Positions 37,554-47,900 of a stretch of DNA of 64,000 nucleotides are shown here, in pieces. Made by a program: the position numbers and the translations under genes. The notes under the pieces are model-generated. The model did not search any database, was not told the DNA's origin, and worked only from the letters and a program-made list of their open reading frames with translations. This DNA comes from Larimichthys crocea. Lineage: Eukaryota > Chordata > Actinopteri > Sciaenidae. Position 1 is the stretch's first letter. Each line of letters starts with the position of its first letter. The stretch is taken from the NCBI RefSeq assembly GCF_000972845.2, contig NC_040028.1:21157582-21221581 (forward strand). Direction: 5' to 3'.

Positions 37554-39903
37554 AGGACGGCACTGTGAAGCTGTGGGAGTACGAGTCGGGCCGTAAGCTG
37601 CAGAGCTGTGAGCTGGAGGAGTCCGACACACAGAAGGTGAATTTATTTCCACAGAATGAATCAGAGGTGTAGTGTACGTTATAATAACGACAGTGAAGAG
37701 TTAAACTGAGCCCACACTGATAAAATTGAACATAAATAATAAAAAAGTCTTTAAATGTCAGACCAGCGTCTCTGTCCTCTGAGTCTGACCTTCTCTATTC
37801 ATAGAAACATCAGCTGCTCACTTTAACCCTTCACACACGGCAGCAGAGTTCGTCTGTCCGCTCATGGACTAAGACTGTCAGAAGATTCACGTAAGACCGC
37901 GAAGACGAATCTGACTGTCTCTGTTTGACTTCCAGAAACCCACCGTGTGCAGAATCATCAGCTCGCCAGACGCTCGTCACGTAGCCGTGCAGTGTGAAAG
38001 GTGAGAACCAGCAGAGACAAGACGTCACGGAGACTACGTCCAGTTTTAGACAGTCTGCGGGGACGTCACGGAGACTACGTCCAGGTTTAAGACAGTCTGC
38101 GGGGACGTCACGGAGACTACGTCCAGGTTTAAGACAGTCTGCGGGGACGTCACGGAGACTACGTCCAGGTTTTAGACAGTCTGCGGGGACGTCACGGAGA
38201 CTACGTCCAGGTTTTAATCTGTGGACAGTGCTGCCCTCTGGTGGTCAGTCTCAGGTTCATCTGTTGCTGTTTTTAACCGTCACATGACGGTGACTCGTCT
38301 GTTGGCTGAAGATTATTTCTGTCGTGACCTTTGAATGTATTTTTGGACGGGTGGAGGTCATGAACCCAGATGTTTGCTGTGTGTCCTCAGAGTGTCCACG
38401 CTTCAGTTCTTCAGCGTGGACGAGGACAGCGAGGACAAGCTGCTTCCACACAGCAGGCTCGTGCTGCCACACTGTCCCCTGGACGTGACCTTTGACCCCG
38501 CGGGTCGGCTGTGGGCGCTGATGGACTGTGACGACGAGCCAATCAGAGTCTACTCACACAGACGAGACCGCTGGGAGGTACAACCATCAGCCAACCAAGA
38601 ACTAACACTCACACAACCTTAGCATACTGAACAGTGACCTAGTGTTTCTGCAGCGTTCACAGAACGTTCCAAAACAAACATATCATCAGTTTGAAGTGAA
38701 CTAAAGCTCCCTGCGCTGTCCCTTTAAGAAATATGACACCTTGTTAGCTCTCGTTAGCTCCTGTTAGCTCTCGTTAGCTCCTGTTAGCTCTCGTTAGCTC
38801 CTGTTAGCTCTCGTTAGCTCCTGTTAGCTCTCGTTAGCTCCTGTTAGCTCTCGTTAGCTCCTGTTAGCTCTCGTTAGCTCCTGTTAGCTCTCGTTAGCTC
38901 CTGTTAGCTCTCGTTAGCTCCTGTTAGCTCTCGTTAGCTCCTGTTAGCTCTCGTTAGCTCCTGTTAGCTCTCGTTAGCTCCTGTTAGCTCTCGTTAGCTC
39001 CTGTTAGCTCCTGTTAACTCTCGTTAGCTCCTGTTAACTCTTGTTAGCTCCTGTTACCTCTCGTTAGCTCCTGTTAACTCTCGTTAGCTCCTGTTAGCTC
39101 TCGTTAGCTGGATCTGCAGATTCAGTTGAAGGCTAAAGGGTACCAGGAGCTAATGGGAGCTAGCTAACAGAGCTAACGGTACCTGATGGGAGCCAACAGG
39201 AGCTACGTGATGAGAGCTAATGGAAGCTAACCTGAGCTAGCTGAGAAGTCATCGTTCTAGTCCAAAATCTGGGGGTCACGGGAGCTAATGGTGGCTAACG
39301 GGAGCTAGCTAATGGGAGCCAACGTTCTGTCAGCGTTGCAGGAACGCTCGGTAACCGTTCAGCATGCTGATGTGAGCGCTGGTTCATTCTCGTTCCTGAG
39401 TGTAAAGGTTGAACTCATTAAAAGCGCCCTGGCGACGCTGTCCTCTTGTGGTTGCCGTGGTAACCACTCAGCGAATGATGTGTGTTTGTTTTGTGTTCCA
39501 GCCCGACGCCGAGAGTCCAGAACTGAACCGGGTCTGTGAAACCTTCAGGCCTCACTGGGACACACTGGAAGGTGAGTCACACACACACACACACACACAC
39601 ACCTGCAGTGTCACATGACCTCACATGACCTCACATGCCGTCTCTTCAAGCATGTTGACGGAGGACGATAATCGCGTTACATAGTGTGAGAACAGAGCGC
39701 TAACCCTTTTGATGTCCCCTCACCTCACCTCAGCCTCGGCGAGGAGCAGCAGCCGCTTCGATCACCTGTACAAGGTGACGTACGACAACGTGGCGGCGTA
39801 CCTGCAGAAGAAGCAGCAGAGGCTGGAGGAACAGCAGCTGAAGAGGACCAAGGCGCAGGAAGCTAACGGCAGCAAGAAGGCCAAGAAGTCCGAAACATCG
39901 TGA
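35046..39903 (+). CDS. wdr4: WDR4, non-catalytic subunit of tRNA (guanine-N7)-methyltransferase
   Basis: Eleven exons join in phase: 35046-35125, 36399-36464, 36538-36684, 36764-36920, 37015-37127, 37395-37455, 37556-37636, 37936-38000, 38391-38577, 39502-39571 and 39734-39903. The total is 1197 nt and 398 residues. The protein is a WD40 beta-propeller that supports METTL1 in making m7G46 in tRNAs. Diagnostic stretches are [17 protein letters not shown] text in exon 3, [14 protein letters not shown] in exon 4, [14 protein letters not shown] in exon 5, [13 protein letters not shown] in exon 7 and [12 protein letters not shown] in the last exon. A Lys/Gln/Glu-rich tail follows. The start has a reasonable context (GTAACATGG) and the first exon matches the family's short first exon. 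Intron 1 holds a 1-kb minisatellite and introns 8 and 9 hold others. An AATAAA follows at 39978. Confidence 0.97.
35195..36200 (+). repeat. 1-kb minisatellite in wdr4 intron 1
   Basis: The basic 18-bp unit is CTCTCCTTCACATCTGTC, organised with CTCATGTC spacers into a ~44-45-bp higher-order unit. From about 35940 the unit changes to CTTCACGTCTGTCCTCATCT with a CG. Because unit lengths are near multiples of three, long open frames arise here by chance. Confidence 0.95.
37225..37385. repeat. GTGTGTTCATGAGT repeat in wdr4 intron 5
   Basis: Tandem GTGTGTGTTCATGAGT-like units, preceded by five CCTCAGACTGTCCACCGT units (37138-37216), lie between wdr4 exons 5 and 6. Confidence 0.85.
38018..38216. 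repeat. 41-bp minisatellite in wdr4 intron 8
   Basis: About five units contain GACGTCACGGAGACTACGTC and CAGGTTTTAGACAGTCTGCG. This is the reverse complement of the large array in pde9a. Confidence 0.92.
38745..39112. repeat. 20-bp GTTAGCTC minisatellite in wdr4 intron 9
   Basis: About 18 units of CTCGTTAGCTCCTGTTAGCT. Degraded GCTAAC/GTTAGC words continue to about 39320. Confidence 0.95.
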
Positions 39904-39977
39904 ACGACGACGAACGAGTCGAGCGACACTTTGAGTTCAATGATTTTTATGTTTGATCAGATTTATGATTTTTATTA

Positions 39978-39983
39978 AATAAA
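39978..39983 (+). terminator. Polyadenylation signal of wdr4
   Basis: AATAAA lies 75 nt after the wdr4 stop codon, with a second hexamer at 39989-39994. Confidence 0.75.
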
Positions 39984-40170
39984 CTGTAAATAAACACGTT
40001 TCTGTTTCCTCCATCAAATCAACTGAAACTCATTCGTGGTCACGTGTACGGGACAGATATCTTTTATCTGAACCATTAAAACTACAGTTAGCTAGTTAGC
40101 TTGTATCGTGTAGCTGCTTCAGACTGATTAAGGACCGCCTCCTCAATTAGCATTAGCAACAAACAGAAAT

Positions 40171-40743
40171 TACCGTAATTTTCGGACTCACACTTGAATA
40201 TAAACCGCAGGTTTTCATGTTGTAACATAAGAAATTTACACAGAAAGACGGTACACGGAAGATTTTTTTAATTTAAGGCACTTTTTTTTTGCCGAGATAA
40301 CGTGCAGTAGCTCTGTTTCCTTCTTTGACGGCCAGATCGATTGCCTTTAACTTAAAAGCTGCATCATGCGTTTTCCATGAGGACTAGTGTCTTCTTCGCC
40401 GCATAATCGTTGCCCACATGTCTGTCTCACTTTTACTGCTAGAGAGCGCCCCCCGGTGGCCAGTAAAAATCTATAAATTAGCCGCACCATTGTATAGGCC
40501 GCAGGGTTCAAAGCATGTGGAAAAAGTAGCGGCTTCAAAGTCAAAGCTAACGTTAAGTCAAAGCTAATGTTAGGTCAAAGCTAATGTTAGGTCAAAGCTA
40601 ACGTTAAGTCAAAGCTAATGTTAGGTCAAAGCTAACGTTAACTCAAAGCTAATGTTACTGCAAAAAATGTGAAATATAAAATAAAATTTTAGCTGGCTAA
40701 CGTTATTAAAAAAGTAGCTGCTTATAGTCCGAAAATTACGGTA
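40171..40743. mobile_element. MITE with TACCGTAATTTTCGGACT ends
   Basis: TACCGTAATTTTCGGACT at the left end and its reverse complement at 40726-40743 define a well-known fish non-autonomous transposon. The right half is interrupted by an array of GTCAAAGCTAACGTTA-type units (40535-40660). Confidence 0.85.
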
Positions 40744-41430
40744 ATACATTTGAAAATATACAAAACAAAACAACATTACTTGGGCTAAAGTCCAACAAGT
40801 TCAAAGTCAAAGCTAACGTTACTACAAAAGATGTGAAATATATTGTTTTGTTGCGGTTTTAGCTGGCGTACAAATGGAGTCCGCTAACGTTAACAAGTAA
40901 CTGTCTACAACACTGAGTCCAGACTGGACTGATTTCTATGTGAAGCACGAATCCTCTGTGAAATCCACTAGGTCACGTTAGCTTAAAAGTGGAGTAACAT
41001 CAGTATATGCACCTGCTGTAACAGAGTCTTAAATCAAAGCTAACGTTAGGTCAAAGCTAACATTAAGTCAAAGCTAACATTAAGTCAAAGCTAACGTTAG
41101 GTCAAAGCTAACGTTAGGTCAAAGCTAACATTAAGTCAAAGCTAACGTTAACTCAAAGCTAACGTTAACTCAAAGCTAACATAAAGTCAAAGCTAACGTT
41201 AACTCAAAACTAACGTTAACTCAAAGCTAACGTTAAGTCAAAGCTAACATTAAGTCAAAGCTAACGTTAACTCAAAGCTAACGTTAACTCAAAGCTAACG
41301 TTAAGTCAAAGCTAACGTTAAGTCAAAGCTAACGTTAGGTCAAAGCTAACGTTAAGTCAAAGCTAACGTTACTGCAAAAATGTGAAATATAAAATAAAAC
41401 TTTAGCTGGCTAACGTTAGCTTAGAAATGG
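40535..41430. repeat. GTCAAAGCTAACGTTA array
   Basis: More than 25 units of about 17-18 bp of the form TCAAAGCTAACGTTAAG or TCAAAGCTAATGTTAGG. They are interspersed with three copies of a TGCAAAAAATGTGAAATATA block (40658, 40822 and 41372). Confidence 0.9.
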
Positions 41431-41491
41431 AATCCGCTAACGTGAAGAAGTAGCGGTGCAGACGGGATGTTTTAGTAATTAAAGTAATCCT

Positions 41492-41497
41492 TTTATT
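41492..41497 (-). terminator. Polyadenylation signal of pde9a
   Basis: AATAAA on the minus strand, about 430 nt after the pde9a stop codon. Confidence 0.6.
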
Positions 41498-41924
41498 TTT
41501 TTATAGGAAAGAACAAAGGTCACTAAAAATCTGTACAATCTGTAAAAAACAACACATATCACATTAAAAACAGGATGTATCTAAATGTTGCTGACTGAAG
41601 CAGTCTGTGCTGTACAAACGTCGACGTTCGGATCGTCCGTCTTTTCAGTCCATCAGTCGTTTGTAACGCCGTCTCAAACCGGACCGGAGATCCAGATCAC
41701 ACATCCCGCCGCTCCTCTGCTCCTGGACGGGCTGAGGCGAGGAGGTGAGCCCGTCACGGACCAACGTGTCTGACTTTAACTTACTTCACGTCACTTCACT
41801 CTCGTGTCTCTACGCTCACTGCTGCCGAGACAAACAGGAAACAGACAGACGGCGTTTAAAGACGTTTGGCGTGAAGGCGGCAAACGACAGGAAGTTCAGC
41901 TGCGTCGTACCTTTTCAAAACGTT

Positions 41925-44900
41925 TTACTTCTTCTTCCCTCCCATGGTCAAGTTCTCGCTTTTCTTCTTCTGCACCTGAACACAATGTTCATACAACATT
42001 TACACAACGTTTACACAGCGTTTACACAACGTTTACACGGCGTTTACGTGACAAACTCAACTCATCCACACACTCATAGAAATCCTCCAACCTCGTTCAT
42101 GGCGTCATCGATCTGTTTGAGCTCCTCGTATCGGTCTCTCGACTCTCTGAGCGGCTGAACCATCGCCTCCTCGATCTGTGGGAACAGCTAACACACACAC
42201 ACACACACACACACAGTTTATATAACTGTAACTGTAACTCAAAGTTACTGAGCAGATTTCTGATACTTATGCGTCATCACATGAGCAACACACGCTAACG
42301 TTAGCTTGGAAGTGGAGTCAGCTAACGGTAACAAACGAGTCCAAAGTCAAAGCTAACGTTAAATTTAAATTTTATTTATATAGCGTCATATCATAACAAA
42401 TCTATCCTGTGACACTTTAAACACAGAGCAGGTCTAGACCGTACTCTTTGAAATATTATTTACAGAGACCCAACGTTAAAGCTAACGTTAGAGCTAACGT
42501 TAAAGCTAACGTAACATTATTGCGTTGTGTTGGAAGAATGTTGGTTGCCCCTCGTTTAACCACTGGTTAAATAACTTAACATCAAGTTTGGCTCTTGAAA
42601 AATTTACCTGTATTGTTTAAAAGAGGCTTCTGAATTTTAAAACATTTGGAAGTTATTTCTGAAACTGTTGAGGAATGGAGATGTGGACGAGGCAGCGGGA
42701 GAATATGAAAATGAAAATATCTAATTTGTTGTTGTTGAACGTTGTGACCTAATATCAGTGCACAGTGATTTGTTGACAAATTAGTGCAGTTTAATTTTCA
42801 ATTTCATTTATTTTTTTGCTATCTACATTTATTTAATTATTCATTTATTGTTGTCTTTTTCAGTGTTATTAATATTTTAATTATTATTTTCATTATGCCA
42901 TATGTTTTAGGATGTTTTAACTGTTGGATGTTGTTGTATTAACATAAAAAAACAATAAATATATGTTTAAAAAAATATATATATTGTTAAAGCTAACGTT
43001 AAAGCTAACGTTAAAGCTAACGTTAAATATATTGCGACACTGTGGGTTTACTTCAGTCAGCTAATGTCAACAAATGACCAACACCGTGTACAAAGGAAAG
43101 CTAACGTTACAGAAACGACAAGAAATAAATATTGTGATATTTTGGTTTAAGCTGGCTAACGTTAGCCTGCTAACACAAACTAATTGCTACCCGGCTAACG
43201 CAGCAAAAACACTGTCATGGGTGGATAACGTTAGCTAGACTCTGTGGGCTGAAATCAACGTCAGAACAACAAGCTAGTTTAGAAGCGTCCACGTTTTTGA
43301 CTTCACGTGACGTTGGAGATATTTTGAGCTTGGTACTTTGACCTTCATCGCCGTCCTTCACGCTCACCTTCATCACCGTCTCAAACATCGGGATGAGGAC
43401 GAACTTGATGAAGCCGATCTGAGCCGTCGGCTTGGTGACCTTTTCTCTGTCCATGAACGGAGCCACAGGAAGTCCCTCGGACTTCTCGCGGTCGCTCTGA
43501 GAACCGCAGACATAATCAGTAACACAGATTGATAACATATGGATGATTTGATGTATGAACATGTCTCGGTGGACTCACCTGCATGAAGTACTCCTCCAGC
43601 AGGCAGTCCACCCACGGCTCGGCCACCTCCATGGGCCGCACCTCGTTGGAGATGTCGCAGCACTTGATGAGCACCATCTTCAGCTACAGAGACCACGAGA
43701 TGTCACTCAACCCGACACAGCGCACCTTTAAGATTCATCTTTACAAACAGGAAGTGAAGGTGTTCTTACACAGGTGACGTGCTCCTCGTCGGTGTAGTCG
43801 AAACTGTCGACTTTCTGCTTGAAGGAGTCGAGGATCTCGCCGTGTCGAGCCATGTCCGTAGCCAGGATCAGCGTGATGGTTCCCTGAAGGTTAAAACAAC
43901 TCATCAGCAACCACAGAGAACTTCTGCTGATGTAGTCTGAGCTAAAATAAGGCTAATACAGGAGCTAATGTTACTGTTAGCATAAGAGAAGCAGCAGACC
44001 CCCTGCTAATGGCTAACAGGAGCTAACAGAGGCTAACGGGAACTAGCTAATGGGAGNNNNNNNNNNNNNNNNNNNNNNNNNNNNNNNNNNNNNNNNNNNN
44101 NNNNNNNNNNNNNNNNNNNNNNNNNNNNNNNNNNNNNNNNNNNNNNNNNNNNNNNNNNNNNNNNNNNNNNNNNNNNNNNNNNNNNNNNNNNNNNNNNNNN
44201 NNNNNNTTGTAGATGTATAGTGAACGCCCTATGACATATGCTTTGTATCTGTTTTGTGTGTGTGTTAATAAAACTTAGCCAGAAGCTTTGGGACCTCAGA
44301 ACTCAGCAGTGCGAGAAGGTGAACAGGCCGCGGAGTCTGTTAGGATTCAGAGCTGTGTTCTCCCTTTGCAAAGGTGAAACTGGAATCTGTCTTTGTCTCC
44401 TTCATTTCAGACATCTCTCTGTTTGTATTTCAGGTCTGTAGCAATTCGGGGTGGTTTTGCAACACCACAACAGGAGCTAATGGAGGCTAACGGGAGCTAA
44501 CAGAGGCTAACAGTTCCTATAGGGAGCTAACAGGAGCTAATGGAGGCTAACGGGAGATGGCTAACGGGAGCTAATGTTACTGTTAGCGTAAAGAGAAGCA
44601 GCAGATCCTCAGTGTTCAAGGCTAAAAGCTAAAGGCTAACAGGAGCTAACAGAGGCTAACGGGAACTAGCTAATGGGAGCCAACAGGAGCTTTAACTTAA
44701 CCTAAAATAACGTTGGTCTAACATTAAAATAACGTTGGTCTAACAGTGAAATAACGTTGGTCTAACATTAAAATAACATTGGTCTAACAGTGAAATAACA
44801 ACATGAAGATAAACAGACGTTAGGTCACCTGTGGAGTTTCGTTATTCTCTCTATCGGCCCCCTAATGGAATGACTCTTGTCCAATCAGATCGCTCGGTCT

Positions 44901-47900
44901 GAGCTACCTGTTGTGTAACGTAAACAGTCCCACCTGTCGTATCTGCTTGAAGGCCTCGGGGTCGAAGTTGGAGAAGATGTTGCAGTCGGGCTGAGAGAAG
45001 ATCTGGAAGGCCACGGCGCAGTGATGGTTCTCCAGAGGGGAGATGTCGTTGTAGCGAACAGCCAGCTCTGTTCGGGCGTTGATCTGGTACCTGCCGGCAA
45101 GAAAGGAAGGACAGAAGAGGTGAAGGAGACGAGGAGACGAGGAAGGAAGACAGAGCGATGAACTGGACGCGTCTTACGTGTTGTTGAACCCGGGGTGGTC
45201 GAGGTCGTGACACACGGCGGCCGTCATGAGAATCAAAATGTCGACCTGAGTGAACTTCTCCTGGAAAACAAGCAGATTCATTAACGTGTGTGTGTGAGAG
45301 TGTGAGAGAGCTCATTAAGTATGTGTGTGACCTCGTTAGCACATCAGTGGTGCAGATGCTTCATAATCAGTCATTAGGCATGTGTTAATTAAACCTCCAG
45401 CGAATGGTCGCCCCTGACGACGGAGGGAGGAGAGGGAGACGCTGAGAGAACGAAGAAGAGGAAGAAGAAGAGGACGAAGTCTTCTAATTATGTTAGCTCA
45501 GTCTGTAGCTGCTGTTAGCTGCTGTTAGCTGCTGTTAGCTCAGTCTGTAGCTGCTGTTAGCTCAGTCTGTAGCTGCTGTTAGCTCATGTTAGCTCAGTCT
45601 GTAGCTGCTGTTAGCTGGTGACGGGTGACGTTAGCTTTGACTTTGGACTGTGTTGTAATAATGTAGTCCATTTTTAAGCTTATGTTACGTTAGCTCATTT
45701 TGCACACTGTCTGTTAGCAAAGGCTCAGCAGCCTCTGTGGCCATAATGGCAGAGGAGAGGAGAGCGAAGAGTTGATGTTGCTTTAATGGATTAGATGTTT
45801 GGTGCTAGCATGGGCTAGCTGGTTACCTGCAGGCTGCAGAGGCAGATCATGCTGTACATCATCTGCGTGACGCAGAAACAGTGGCGGAAGTTGTGGAAGG
45901 GGTTGTTCTTGTAGTTGTCATGGATACAAAGCTGCAGACAGACAGACAGACAGACAGACAGAGAGGAAGACAGACAGGCCGTCACATTTTTAATCACGTC
46001 AATAACGTCACAGGAAACCGATGCTAACGTTGGTGCAGGTCTCACCAGCCATCTCTTGAGCGTGATGGGGTTGATGTTGAAGTCTTTGACCAGGCCCAGG
46101 TCGTGGTACATGTGCTCCAGGCAGCTCAGCATCTGTCACGACCAACGATGATCAGTGTCTGAACGGCTAAAAGGAGCTAGGCTACGTTAGCAGCTACTTT
46201 AGCAAAACACAAACACAAATCTCTGAGCGAACCGTCAGAGGTGGCGTTGCATTGTGGGTAATGTAGGCAGAAGAATATGTGGCATCAAAATGTTTTAAGA
46301 TCGTGATTCTACGGAAGCCCTGAGGTAAGGTGAGGACGAGGACAGTGGTTATGACGTAAGAACAGGTGAAATGCCGTTAGCCGTGCAGCTAGCCGCCCTG
46401 TTAGCTGAATTTGAATGTAGAGCTCAACGTACAAATTAGCATTAGCAGCTAAACTAGCTAATCTCTAAGGTTAGGTTGTAATTCAAGCCTTTATTTTGAA
46501 AGGTGGAGCTAGATATCTAGATACACCACAGTGTCTCCTTCACCTTTAGGTGGTTGCAACACATAACTACACCACTAGATGCCACTGCACTGCACACTGG
46601 ACCTTTAAGTCATGAGCACAGGAGATTATTATTATTATTATTATTATTATTATTTGACACTCAGAGCTTCCAGATTAAATGATTTGAACCTCGTTAAACA
46701 TGTCTGGTCGGTTCAGGGTCGCTTTCTTATCTACTGTAAGCAAAGACTTTATCTTAATGACACAATTAGGAAATTATTAATAGCATATTCACTGATAATG
46801 TGCAACTTGAGTTGATTAAGCAGTAATAATTAACAGTTATTACCCTGACCTTGATGAGGAGTTAATCAGTGGATTAATCAGGGCATGAGTCTCACCTCAT
46901 TGGGCTCCCACTGCCAAGCATCGAATGTGGACAATCTAAGAGCTTCTATTGTCTCCTTAGACAGGTGGTACTACACACACACACACACACAGAGGGCAGC
47001 AGGGCACACAGGAAGACAGACGGGGAGAGAAGAGAGGGGTGAGACAGGTGAGGCCAGGCTGCTCCAGTCTTACCTCGTTGGCCTCCCACAGCCAGACATC
47101 GAAGGCGGGTTTTTTCAGGGCGTCTATGGTCTGTTGTGACAGCATGTACTGCAGGCAACAGAGCGCAGTTAACCCTGTCCACCTGCGCCTGGCTCGGGGG
47201 CACACCTCTACACACCTTTACACACCTCTACACACCTTTACACACACCTCTAAACACCTCTACACACCTTTACACACCTTTACACACCTCTACACACCTT
47301 TACACACTTTACACACACCTCTAACACACACCTTCTACACACCTTTACAACACTCTCTACAACCTTAACACACCTCTACACACCTTTACACCTCAACACC
47401 TTTACACACCTTACACACCTCACACACCTTACACACCTTTACACACACACCTTGTACACACTCTCACACAAACCTTTACACACACCTCTACACACTCTAC
47501 ACACCTTTAACACCTTTACACACACCTTAACACAGAACCTTTACATACACACCTTACACACCTCTAAAAACATTTCTCACTTTATATATGCGACTGAAAG
47601 AAAAGCATCACCGTGAGATGACCTCACATGACTGACCTAATTAACCTGATTAACATCCATAAAAAACAGTGACATGGTCACATCAGCTCCACCGTGTTCA
47701 AACATTAATCAAATCATGTTTGGTACGTGGAACCACGTTTGGGAACAAATGTTTGTTTCTCTGGTTCCTGGAACACAGTGAAGGTGTGACACCAGCACGC
47801 TACCTGGCAACAAACACAAGCTAACAAGACTTACCTTGGATAGGAGGGCACGTCTCTGCGAGGAGTCAGTTCTTGTTGTCTTCCAGGAAAATTACTGGAA

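Larger units (their letters stand above)
43920..44710. repeat. GGAGCTAACAGAGGCTAACG repeats flanking an N gap
   Basis: About 130 bp before the gap (43930-44056) recurs after it (44555-44690). Both are composed of GCTAACAGGAGCTAAC-type words. This suggests a collapsed or mis-joined repeat in this pde9a intron. Confidence 0.7.

Noticed and set aside
37239..37652. Thr/His-rich minus-strand frame
   Set aside because: Translation of GTGTGTTCATGAGT repeats and the antisense of wdr4 exons.
38745..39112. Regularly spaced repeats resembling a CRISPR array
   Set aside because: The units are contiguous 20-bp tandem copies with no unique spacers, in a vertebrate intron.
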